The notes: generated from the letters alone by a model not told the origin. Counted from the stretch's first letter, positions 1-5,987 are shown. The stretch: DNA of 5,987 bases from Acidobacteriota bacterium (GCA_021810815.1 JAJZHR010000031.1:5342-11328); one strand, 5' to 3'. Numbers and translations: made by a program.

Positions 1-779
1 TGGCCACGAATGCCTCGCCTCTGTTTCGCGCGACACCCTACGTCTTATTCGGAACCATGGTGCTGGCCGCGGCGATTATCCCCTCCATCGCAACCGACTT
101 GCCCTTCGCGCGCGTGGCGGATGCGATTGCGCTCATCGGCCTGTTCGCCACGGCGCGCGTTTTTCTGTCGCTCGCCGCGATGGATATCGGCACGGCCTTC
201 GGAAGCATGGGAGCGCGTCGAGAGATGATGGTTGGATTCCTGGCCGAGCCAGCCCTCCTGATGGTGCTGTTCAATGCCTTTCTGTTGTCGGGAAGCACGG
301 CTCTGCCCAGCGTGGTTGAGGCGTCGATCGGCCACCCGCTCGTCATCGATCCCAGCCTGGTCTTCGCAGCGGTCGCATTCCTCATGGTTCTGCTGGCGGA
401 AAACGCGCGCATTCCCATCGACAATCCTGCGACCCACCTCGAATTGACCATGATCCATGAGGCGATGGCGCTTGAGTATTCGGCCCGGCATCTAGCCCTG
501 GTGGAGTGGGCGTCGGACCTCAAGCTCTTCAACTACGCGTGCATCGGCTTTGCTTTGTTTCTGCCCTGGGGAATCGCCACCCATGGAGCGGATGGCGGCA
601 TCGCTCTGCTGGTGGCCATCGCCGCTCTCCTGCTCAAGCTGATCTTCGCAGGGGCGGCTCTGGCGATCATTGAGTCCCTGTCGGCGAAGCTGCGAATCTT
701 TCGCGCTCCGGAATATCTGGCAATGGCATTTCTGCTCGCTGTTCTGGGCCTGCTCGTTCATCTTCTGCTGGGGGCATAA
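1..779 (+). CDS. hyfC: HyfC/HycD-like membrane subunit (NuoH family), 5' partial
   Basis: This is the membrane anchor subunit of a group 4 hydrogenase-like complex, homologous to NuoH of complex I. It links the soluble redox arm to the antiporter-like membrane subunits. The reading frame (codons from base 3) is open to the left edge. It begins ATNASPLFRATPYVLFG, which matches the HycD/HyfC region about 60 residues from the N-terminus, so the ATG at 57 is internal and the true start lies outside. About 258 residues are visible of the usual 305-320. They are mostly hydrophobic helices, with a Glu-rich cytoplasmic loop at about 396-485 (ENARIPIDNP, then HLELTMIHEAMALEYSAR). That loop matches the acidic NuoH loop, which in complex I lines the path between quinone site and membrane arm. 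TAA is at 777-779, five bases before the next gene. The family assignment is firm. The gene name is by homology only, because the partner large subunit lacks a Ni-Fe site. Confidence 0.92.
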   Translation, partial: ATNASPLFRATPYVLFGTMVLAAAIIPSIATDLPFARVADAIALIGLFATARVFLSLAAMDIGTAFGSMGARREMMVGFLAEPALLMVLFNAFLLSGSTALPSVVEASIGHPLVIDPSLVFAAVAFLMVLLAENARIPIDNPATHLELTMIHEAMALEYSARHLALVEWASDLKLFNYACIGFALFLPWGIATHGADGGIALLVAIAALLLKLIFAGAALAIIESLSAKLRIFRAPEYLAMAFLLAVLGLLVHLLLGA

Positions 780-784
780 CGCAA

Positions 785-1450
785 ATGCATCCGTCCCACG
801 CTATCGACGAATTGCTGAAGCTGCTGGCGGCAAGCCTGTTGCTGATCTCCTTTGCCATGCTCTCGCGGCGGCGCACGCAGCGCCTGATCATCCTCTTCGC
901 ATGGCAGGGGGCCCTGCTCTTTGTGTCCACCCTTCTGGTGGCGTATAGCGCCGGCCTCACCGAACTCTACTATTCCGCTGCGCTCACGCTGCTCTTGAAA
1001 GTGATCGCTCTGCCATGGATTCTCCATCGGCTCATCCACCGGCTTGGTGCCCAATGGGACAGCGAGCCTCTGGTGAATATTCCCACCACCATGCTGGTGG
1101 GGCTGGGACTCGTGATTTTCGCCTTCGGATTGGCGCAGCCCATCAGCAGGATGGCGACGACCATCACCCGCAACACCCTTGGCATCGCTCTGGCGGTCAT
1201 CCTGCTCTCCTTCCTGATGATGATCACGCGGCGCAAGGCGGTCACCCAGGTGATTGGATTTCTCGCCATGGAGAACGGCCTTTTCTTCGCCGCAACGAGC
1301 GCCACCTACGGCATGCCGATGGTCATCGAGTTGGGCATCGCGCTCGATCTTCTGGTCGGCTTCTTCATCCTGGGAATATTTTTCTTCCAGATCCGGGAGC
1401 AGTTCGACAGCCTGGATCTGAGCAATATGGAAGCACTGAAAGAGGACTGA
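785..1450 (+). CDS. hyfE: HyfE-like membrane subunit (NuoK-like C-terminal part)
   Basis: The 221-residue hydrophobic protein is close to E. coli HyfE in length (about 216). HyfE-type subunits sit in the membrane arm, and their C-terminal half resembles NuoK, which carries membrane-buried glutamates used in proton transfer. Here these appear to be Glu163 in GFLAMENGLFFAATSA and Glu182 in MPMVIELGIALDLLVG, with Asp188 next to the latter. About seven membrane helices can be picked out by eye, and the C-terminus is short and charged (NMEALKED). The ATG at 785 is five bases after the hyfC stop. The ribosome binding site is poor (a G run at 770-774, ten bases away), so translation is probably coupled to hyfC. 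TGA at 1448-1450 is one base before the next start. In E. coli hyfD sits between hyfC and hyfE; it is absent here. Confidence 0.92.
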   Translation: MHPSHAIDELLKLLAASLLLISFAMLSRRRTQRLIILFAWQGALLFVSTLLVAYSAGLTELYYSAALTLLLKVIALPWILHRLIHRLGAQWDSEPLVNIPTTMLVGLGLVIFAFGLAQPISRMATTITRNTLGIALAVILLSFLMMITRRKAVTQVIGFLAMENGLFFAATSATYGMPMVIELGIALDLLVGFFILGIFFFQIREQFDSLDLSNMEALKED

Positions 1451-1451
1451 A

Positions 1452-2906
1452 GTGGTGATACTGATTGTGCTTGGCTTGCCCCTCTTCGGAGCGCTGCTGC
1501 TGGCGTTGTTTGGAGAGCGCCGCGCAGCCGCCGAACTGAACGTGGGGATCAGTCTGGCCACCCTGGTCGCCGTCTCGTTTCTTGTTCTGCGCGTGCTGCG
1601 GCATGGCCCTCTGCTGGCCCTTCATGAGCAATTCTTCGTCGACTCCTTCAACGTGTTTCTCGTGGCGCTGACGGCATTCGTTGGATTCACCACCGCCCTG
1701 TTTTCGCGGCCTTACATGCGGATTGAAGAGCAGCGTGGCCGCCTCAATCAGCGGCGGCTGCGCCTCTACCACAGCATGTACCAGCTCTTCATGGCGGCGA
1801 TGTTCCTCGCTCTGTTGACCAACAACATGGGGCTGCTCTGGGTGGCGATGGAGGCGGCCACGCTCTCTACCGTGCTGCTGGTTTCGCTGTACCGCACGCG
1901 GGCAAGCCTCGAAGCCGCCTGGAAATACTTCATCCTGTGCGGCGTTGGCATCGCGCAAGCCCTGTTCGGAACCATCCTGCTGTATTTCGCAGCCGAGCAG
2001 ACGCTTGGGCGCGAAGGCATGACCGCCTTGCTGTGGACGCACCTCAACGCGGTGAAGGGCCAGCTTGAGCCAAGAGTGCTGGGACTCGCCTTCGTCTTTC
2101 TGCTGGTGGGATACGGAACCAAGGTCGGCCTTGCGCCCTTGCACAACTGGCTTCCCGATGCTCATGCCGAAGGCCCCACCCCGGTCTCGGCTGTGCTCTC
2201 CGGTCTTCTTCTCAACGTCGCCCTCTATGCTGTCATCCGCTGCAAGGTGCTGGTCGAAGGCTCGATCGGATCGCAGCTTCCCGGCCGGATGCTGATGGGC
2301 TTTGGCCTGCTGTCGGCGGTGCTTGGAGCGTTTTTCCTTTGGCGGCAAAAGGACATCAAGCGGCTCTTCGGCTATTCGTCGATCGAGCACATGGGCATCA
2401 TCACCTTCGCGTTCGGTATGGGCGGCCCAGTGGCCAATTTCGCGGCCCTGCTTCACATGACGGTCCACTCGCTCACCAAGTCCTCGATCTTCTTCACCGC
2501 AGGGCACGCGTCGCAGACCGCAGGCACGCAGCGCATGGATGGCATTCGCGGACTGGTGAGCGTCAGCCCGACCATCGGCTGGGGCTTGATGCTTGGATCG
2601 CTGGCGATTCTCGGCATGCCGCCGTTCGGCGTGTTCGCGAGCGAATTCCTGATTCTCACCACAGCCATGCGCGACCATCCATGGACAACGCCATTGCTCC
2701 TCATCGCTCTCGGAGTAGCTTTCGCAGGCATCTTCAGCAAGGTTCAGCCGATGGTCTTCGGGGACAGCGATGCTCCGCCCTTGCCGCATTCTCCGGCGCT
2801 GATTCCGGTTTTTCTTCACCTTGCGATCGTGCTGGCTCTGGGCCTGTATATGCCACTCGCACTCGCGGAATGGTACCGTGCCGCGGCGCGGTTGATTGGA
2901 GGATGA
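1452..2906 (+). CDS. hyfF: HyfF-like antiporter-type membrane subunit (NuoL/M/N family)
   Basis: The 484-residue polytopic membrane protein belongs to the proton-translocating antiporter-like family (NuoL/M/N, MrpA/D, HyfF). It is somewhat shorter than E. coli HyfF (about 526). The family's functional residues are present: Glu134 in MEAATLS; Lys158 in AWKYFIL; Lys224 and His231 in GTKVGLAPLHNWLPDAHAEG, followed by PTPVSA; and His339/Lys343 in HSLTKSSIFFTAGHA. In complex I the matching Glu/Lys/His residues form the ion path, so coupled H+ or Na+ transport is likely but not proven. The start is GTG at 1452, supported by AGAGGA at 1441-1446 with five bases of spacing; the adjacent GTG at 1455 is an alternative. 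The TGA at 2904-2906 overlaps an in-frame ATG of the next gene. No long lateral helix with an extra transmembrane segment (as in NuoL) is seen at the C-terminus, which ends at AARLIGG. Confidence 0.93.
   Translation: MVILIVLGLPLFGALLLALFGERRAAAELNVGISLATLVAVSFLVLRVLRHGPLLALHEQFFVDSFNVFLVALTAFVGFTTALFSRPYMRIEEQRGRLNQRRLRLYHSMYQLFMAAMFLALLTNNMGLLWVAMEAATLSTVLLVSLYRTRASLEAAWKYFILCGVGIAQALFGTILLYFAAEQTLGREGMTALLWTHLNAVKGQLEPRVLGLAFVFLLVGYGTKVGLAPLHNWLPDAHAEGPTPVSAVLSGLLLNVALYAVIRCKVLVEGSIGSQLPGRMLMGFGLLSAVLGAFFLWRQKDIKRLFGYSSIEHMGIITFAFGMGGPVANFAALLHMTVHSLTKSSIFFTAGHASQTAGTQRMDGIRGLVSVSPTIGWGLMLGSLAILGMPPFGVFASEFLILTTAMRDHPWTTPLLLIALGVAFAGIFSKVQPMVFGDSDAPPLPHSPALIPVFLHLAIVLALGLYMPLALAEWYRAAARLIGG
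2898..2902 (+). promoter_or_regulatory. Ribosome binding site that decides the hyfG-like start
   Basis: GGAGG lies inside the last codons of hyfF. It is directly next to ATG 2903 (no spacing) but six bases before ATG 2909. Normal spacing therefore selects 2909, with the hyfF stop (2904-2906) lying between, which suggests translational coupling. Confidence 0.7.
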
Positions 2907-2908
2907 CC

Positions 2909-4453
2909 ATGTTGCCTGACTTCATGGAGCAACGGACGGCCCTGCCAGCGAATATGCCAAGCTCCCATCTGCGCGTGGACGGCCAGCAATGGCTGTGGGC
3001 GGCCGAGGCGATGCGCCAGTTCTGCGCTCGTTTTCTCTCCCTATGGGGAGCCGATGATCGTGACCGCGACGGCTGCTTCCGCATCTACGCTGCGTATCTT
3101 CTGCCCGAGAGCGTCCTGGTGGTCGAGCATTCGATCGCTGCCGCGGCGGCGCCTTTCTATCCCAGCATCGCGACCTTGTTCCCAGCGGCGCTGCGCATGG
3201 AGCGCGCCGTGCATGACCTGCTTGGGATTTCGACAGACGAGGCCGATCATCGCGGCTGGCTTCGCCATGGAGGCTGGCCTGAGACGCTGTTTCCGCTGCG
3301 GCGGGATGTGGATGGCAGCCAGCAATATCCCATCGTCTCCGCGCCCTACCCATGCGTTGCGGTGGAAGGCGACGGCGTCCATGAGATCGCCGTCGGCCCG
3401 GTCCATGCAGGCACGATCGAGCCAGGACACTTCCGCTTCTCTGTCGTAGGCGAGAAGGTGCTGCGACTGGAAGAGCGCTTTGGCTATACGCACAAGGGCG
3501 TGGCCAAACTCTTCGAGAATCTCTCGCAGCAAGAGGGACACCGTCTGGCTGCGCGCGTCTCTGGCGACTCCGCCGTCGCATTCTCCTGGGCCTATTGCGC
3601 CGCGCTGGAGGCGATCACCGGGACAACCTGCTCCTCCAGGGCGATCCTGCTGCGTGCTTTGGCCCTGGAGCATGAGCGCCTGGCGAATCATCTCGGCGAT
3701 CTGGGAGCGCTCGGCAACGATGCTGGCTTCGCCTTCGGCCTCACGCATTTCTCGCGCTTCAAAGAGGACCTGCTGCGCGCGAACACCGTCGCCTTCGGAG
3801 CCCGCTACCTGTTCGATTATGTGGTTTCCGGAGGGGTGGCGGTCGACCTGACTGAGCAGAGCCGTCGTCTTCTCCTCGATCAATACGACGCGCTGGAGCC
3901 GGCTGTAGCGAATATGCGCTCCATCTACGACGAGCACGCCGGTCTGCAGGATCGCTTTCGCGAGGCTGGCCGCTTGGAGCACAGCACTGCGGAGAGGCTT
4001 GGAGCCATCGGCCTGGTGGGCCGCGCCTCAGGCATTGCGTGCGACCTCCGAGTGGACCATCCGTGGGCGCCGTACGATCGGCTCGATCCGCAACGAATCA
4101 TGCAAACCGGGGGCGATGTCGCCGCGCGCGTGCAGGTGCGCTTCGACGAAATCATCGAATCCCTTCGACTCTGCAGGGCCCTTCTCGCAGAGCCTCCCAT
4201 GGATGGCATACGCACGTTCGTTTCTCCTGCGGAAGCGAACCAGCTCGGCATCGGCCTCATCGAAGGATGGCGCGGCCCGGTGATGGTTGCGCTTGAGACA
4301 GGCCCCGATGGCACGATTCGCCGCTGCCATGCGCACGATCCATCCTGGCAGAACTGGCCGCTGATCGAATACGCCATTCTCGGCAACATCGTGCCGGATT
4401 TTCCGCTCATCAATAAATCCTTCAACCTGTCGTACAGCGGACAAGACGGATAA
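2909..4453 (+). CDS. hyfG: HyfG/HycE-like large subunit (NuoC-NuoD fusion) lacking all four Ni-Fe cysteines
   Basis: This is the soluble catalytic-type subunit of a group 4 hydrogenase-like complex, 514 residues. Residues about 40-150 form a NuoC-like (30 kDa) domain with ERAVHDLLG at 98-106 and the WLRHGGWPETLFPLRRD stretch. Residues about 155-514 form a NuoD/NiFe large-subunit domain with GPVHAGTIEPGHFRF (His166, Glu171, His174), THKGVAKLFE, ASGIACDLRVDHPWAPYD and IEGWRGP (Arg455). True hydrogenases carry RxCGxC here; this protein has RVSGDS at 216-221. The C-terminal DPCxxC is replaced by NLSYSG at 506-511, and the protein ends three residues later, without the 30-odd-residue tail cleaved in HycE. 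It therefore cannot hold the usual Ni-Fe cofactor, in parallel with NuoD of complex I. ATG 2909 is preferred because GGAGG (2898-2902) is six bases upstream; ATG 2903 is in frame but abuts that site. The symbol is by homology only; an Ehr-type name may suit better. Confidence 0.93.
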   Translation: MLPDFMEQRTALPANMPSSHLRVDGQQWLWAAEAMRQFCARFLSLWGADDRDRDGCFRIYAAYLLPESVLVVEHSIAAAAAPFYPSIATLFPAALRMERAVHDLLGISTDEADHRGWLRHGGWPETLFPLRRDVDGSQQYPIVSAPYPCVAVEGDGVHEIAVGPVHAGTIEPGHFRFSVVGEKVLRLEERFGYTHKGVAKLFENLSQQEGHRLAARVSGDSAVAFSWAYCAALEAITGTTCSSRAILLRALALEHERLANHLGDLGALGNDAGFAFGLTHFSRFKEDLLRANTVAFGARYLFDYVVSGGVAVDLTEQSRRLLLDQYDALEPAVANMRSIYDEHAGLQDRFREAGRLEHSTAERLGAIGLVGRASGIACDLRVDHPWAPYDRLDPQRIMQTGGDVAARVQVRFDEIIESLRLCRALLAEPPMDGIRTFVSPAEANQLGIGLIEGWRGPVMVALETGPDGTIRRCHAHDPSWQNWPLIEYAILGNIVPDFPLINKSFNLSYSGQDG

Positions 4454-4460
4454 GGCGAAT

Positions 4461-4985
4461 ATGTACAACACAATTTCACGGATGATGAGAACTGGCCTGT
4501 TGACCGAGCCGCTGCCGGCTGTGGAAGAGGCGGCGCCCACGCTCGAAACCTTGCAGCAGGGCCTCCTCAGGATCGTCGGGCGCGCTCTCTGCATCCGCCA
4601 TGTGGATGCTGGCTCCTGCAACGGTTGCGAGCTGGAGATTCAGGCGCTCAACAACCCCTATTACAACCTGGAGGGCGCAGGCGTGAAGTTCGTTGCCAGC
4701 CCGCGCCATGCCGACCTGCTGCTTGTCACAGGCCCGGTGTCCGTGAACATGGAAGAAGCTCTGAAGCGCACCTATGATGCCATCCCCGATCCGAAATTTG
4801 TGGTCGCGGTCGGCGACTGCGGGGCGTGCGGCGGTGTCTTCGGGACGAGTTACGCAAGCCGGGGCCGCGTCGCCAACGTGATCCCCGTGAACTACACCGT
4901 GGCCGGCTGTCCACCGAGTCCAACCGCAATCCTGCGGGGCATTCTTCAAACCGTTCACTCCACGTCGTCCACCACTTCGAAATAG
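4461..4985 (+). CDS. hyfI: HyfI/HycG-like small subunit (NuoB family, 4Fe-4S protein)
   Basis: The 174-residue protein is homologous to NuoB and to the small subunit of group 4 hydrogenases, and would carry the electron-transfer 4Fe-4S cluster nearest the large subunit's active cavity. The ligands are intact: Cys53 and Cys56 in AGSCNGCELEIQAL (the hydrogenase-type CxxC rather than the tandem CC of NuoB), Cys120 in VGDCGACGGVFG, and Cys150 in VAGCPPSPTAILRGIL. Cys123 is an extra cysteine common in this loop. The N-terminal 45 residues are less conserved and polar. The C-terminus ends about 24 residues after Cys150 with a Ser/Thr-rich tail, shorter than E. coli HycG/HyfI (about 250). ATG 4461 is preceded by AAGG at 4452-4455, which overlaps the hyfG stop. 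The gene follows the large-subunit gene directly, with no HyfH/HycF ferredoxin gene between them as in E. coli. Confidence 0.93.
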   Translation: MYNTISRMMRTGLLTEPLPAVEEAAPTLETLQQGLLRIVGRALCIRHVDAGSCNGCELEIQALNNPYYNLEGAGVKFVASPRHADLLLVTGPVSVNMEEALKRTYDAIPDPKFVVAVGDCGACGGVFGTSYASRGRVANVIPVNYTVAGCPPSPTAILRGILQTVHSTSSTTSK

Positions 4986-4990
4986 GTCAT

Positions 4991-4995
4991 GAGGG
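4991..4995 (+). promoter_or_regulatory. Ribosome binding site of the possible 49-residue gene
   Basis: GAGGG lies four bases before ATG 5000, in the short gap after the hyfI stop. It is the main evidence that the small frame is translated. A nearby ATG at 4989 opens only a nine-codon frame. Confidence 0.5.
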
Positions 4996-4999
4996 TCAT

Positions 5000-5149
5000 A
5001 TGCGTTCAGTTTTGACGATGCTCAAGTCGTTCCTGGCGGCGCTTGCGCGTTCGTTCGGCATCTCCACTCCAGAACCAAAGCCGCGCGTCCCGAGCGCAAA
5101 CGGGATGGATGGCAAGCCCACGCGCAAAAACGACGAGCGCCGATCATGA
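5000..5149 (+). CDS. Possible small protein of 49 residues, unknown function
   Basis: An ATG at 5000 with GAGGG at 4991-4995 (four bases of spacing) opens a 49-codon frame starting 14 bases after the hyfI stop. The first 20 or so residues (MRSVLTMLKSFLAALARSFG) could form an amphipathic or short hydrophobic helix with basic residues. The rest is rich in Pro, Lys, Arg and Asn, polar and probably disordered. There are no cysteines, so it is not a ferredoxin remnant. The TGA at 5147-5149 overlaps an ATG at 5146 that is in frame with the next gene, an ATGA junction typical of coupled genes. I recognise no family. Good start signals and operon position favour a real gene; its short length and lack of a known relative keep confidence moderate. 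Confidence 0.5.
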   Translation: MRSVLTMLKSFLAALARSFGISTPEPKPRVPSANGMDGKPTRKNDERRS

Positions 5150-5172
5150 CCGGCCATAAGAGCAACGCAAAT

Positions 5173-5178
5173 GGAGGG
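5173..5178 (+). promoter_or_regulatory. Ribosome binding site of the spermidine-synthase-like gene
   Basis: GGAGGG ends nine bases before ATG 5188. It is the strongest such site near this start and favours 5188 over the in-frame ATG 5146, which overlaps the previous stop codon. Confidence 0.65.
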
Positions 5179-5187
5179 ACTCAAAGA

Positions 5188-5987
5188 ATGACAGATGCTG
5201 TGCCCAGGCCTCGCCCCATCCAGCTGCAGAGCCGGCGATCATCGGCTTCGGTCCCCTTTGTTTATGAGGAGGGGACGACGGCATCGTTGCACTTTGAAAT
5301 TGAGGGTGTTCAAAGCCGTATGGACAAGGAGCACCCTGACCGCCTCATGCTCACCTACACGCAAATCATGATGGGCTTCCTGCTCTTGAATGATTCCCCT
5401 CGGCACATCGGCATGATCGGTCTTGGCGGCGGCTCGCTGCCGAAATACTGCCACAGGCATCTGCCAAAAACCCGCATGTCCGTCGCAGAGATCAGTCCCG
5501 ACGTGATCGCTCTCCGAGGCTACTTTCAGATTCCCGAAGACGACGACAGATTCAAGGTGATCCTCGAAGATGGCGCGGAGTTCGTCAGCCGGATGCCGCT
5601 CGCATTCGACGTGCTCCTGGTGGATGGATTCGACATGTCGGGGCAACCTCCTCAACTGTGCAGCGAAGCATTCTATGAAGATGCGCATCGCTCTCTCACC
5701 CCGAACGGCATCCTGGTGGTGAACCTCTGCGACTGGGGATACAAAGTCGCACTGCGGCGAATCCGCGCTGTGTTTGAGGATGTTCTCCTGTGCGACTGCC
5801 CCGACGGGACGAATCGAATCGCCTTCGCCCGCAAATACGATATGTTCAATCCGTCGCCTCAGCAGCTCATGGAGCGGGCAAAGGAATTGAGCTTGCTGCA
5901 TCCTCTTGACCTGGATGCTGTAGCCCGGCAGTTCGCTTCGCTCGCACAGAATGCGGGTTGCAGAAGCCAGCAGGCCGGGCCGGAGCT
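5188..5987 (+). CDS. Spermidine-synthase-like Rossmann-fold protein, 3' partial
   Basis: About 266 residues are visible, open at the right edge. The protein looks like the spermidine synthase / SAM-dependent methyltransferase fold. It has a short beta N-terminal part (TTASLHFEIEGVQSRMD), then DRLMLTYTQIMMGFLLL. The glycine loop is GLGGGS (78-83), an acidic residue ends strand two (Glu101 in VAEISPDV), LEDGAEFV holds Asp128, and FDVLLVDGFD holds Asp146 and Asp149, followed by SEAFYEDAHRSLTPNGILVVN. In true spermidine synthases the glycine loop is GGGD and the active-site Asp lies in a D-x-T-D-P motif; here GGGS and DGFDM differ. I therefore call it a spermidine-synthase-like protein that may be an aminopropyltransferase or a methyltransferase, substrate unknown. 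ATG 5188 has GGAGGG at 5173-5178 upstream. An in-frame ATG at 5146 would add 14 residues but lacks a clear ribosome binding site. It follows the hydrogenase-like genes on the same strand, and a functional link is not shown. Confidence 0.8.
   Translation, partial: MTDAVPRPRPIQLQSRRSSASVPFVYEEGTTASLHFEIEGVQSRMDKEHPDRLMLTYTQIMMGFLLLNDSPRHIGMIGLGGGSLPKYCHRHLPKTRMSVAEISPDVIALRGYFQIPEDDDRFKVILEDGAEFVSRMPLAFDVLLVDGFDMSGQPPQLCSEAFYEDAHRSLTPNGILVVNLCDWGYKVALRRIRAVFEDVLLCDCPDGTNRIAFARKYDMFNPSPQQLMERAKELSLLHPLDLDAVARQFASLAQNAGCRSQQAGPE

Noticed and set aside
57..779. ATG at 57 as the start of the HyfC-like gene
   Set aside because: The frame is open to the left edge and residues encoded before base 57 (SPLFRATPYVLFG) match the family, so this methionine is internal and the gene is cut by the window edge.
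758..1561. 267-codon antisense frame opposite hyfE
   Set aside because: A codon-bias shadow with the same Gln/His/Glu-rich composition; the sense frame is a clear family member.
1365..2819. 484-codon antisense frame on the minus strand
   Set aside because: It mirrors hyfF, is rich in Gln, Arg, His and Glu as expected from the complement of hydrophobic codons at high GC, and shows no recognisable domain.
2339..2902. N-terminal extension of the large subunit back to 2339
   Set aside because: It runs out of frame through the hyfF coding sequence, reads as low-complexity His/Arg/Ala-rich nonsense, and lacks family similarity. ATG 2909 has a proper ribosome binding site and the family N-terminus follows it.
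3041..3982. 313-codon antisense frame opposite the large subunit gene
   Set aside because: A shadow of a strongly conserved sense gene, with no start signals or domain seen.
4826..4999. Extension of the small downstream gene back to 4826 (107 residues)
   Set aside because: This part overlaps hyfI out of frame in the region coding for conserved cysteines, and reads as an Arg-rich shadow. ATG 5000 has its own ribosome binding site.
4986..5187. Terminator or promoter between hyfI and the spermidine-synthase-like gene
   Set aside because: I saw no clear GC-rich hairpin followed by a T run, and no convincing -35/-10 pair. Close spacing and ribosome binding sites fit continuation of the operon.
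5239..5901. 220-codon antisense frame opposite the spermidine-synthase-like gene
   Set aside because: The sense frame has the Rossmann glycine loop, acidic strand ends and a good ribosome binding site; the antisense frame has no recognisable motif.

Overview
The window is a stretch of roughly 60% GC bacterial DNA (by eye) in which every gene reads left to right. Genes are packed with gaps of a few bases or small overlaps, as in one long operon. Nothing in the sequence fixes the taxon. Base composition and gene style fit Proteobacteria or Acidobacteriota, and I would not go further.

Positions 1-4985 encode part of a membrane-bound complex of the group 4 [NiFe]-hydrogenase / complex I superfamily, in the order hyfC-like (cut by the left edge), hyfE-like, hyfF-like, hyfG-like, hyfI-like. 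The first three are membrane proteins: a NuoH-type subunit that anchors the soluble arm, a NuoK-containing HyfE subunit and a NuoL/M/N-type antiporter-like subunit. The last two form the soluble arm: a fused NuoC-NuoD type 'large subunit' and a NuoB-type iron-sulfur 'small subunit'. No hyfD lies between hyfC and hyfE, and no ferredoxin gene (hyfH/hycF) lies between hyfG and hyfI.

The main discovery is in the large subunit. All four cysteines that would hold the Ni-Fe centre are replaced: RVCGIC-type to RVSGDS near the middle, and DPCYSC-type to NLSYSG at the C-terminus. The C-terminal tail that a maturation protease would remove is almost absent. The small subunit keeps its 4Fe-4S cysteines, and the antiporter-like subunits keep their key charged residues. 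The complex therefore looks like an energy-converting hydrogenase-related (Ehr-type) machine: it probably still moves electrons and ions but cannot be a normal hydrogenase. Its electron donor and acceptor are unknown.

Positions 5000-5149 hold a possible 49-residue small protein with a good ribosome binding site. From 5188 to the right edge is a spermidine-synthase-like Rossmann-fold protein, open at the edge, with a GGGS glycine motif in place of the classical GGGD. No stretch over 300 bases lacks a gene. I saw no RNA genes, mobile elements, CRISPR or convincing terminators.
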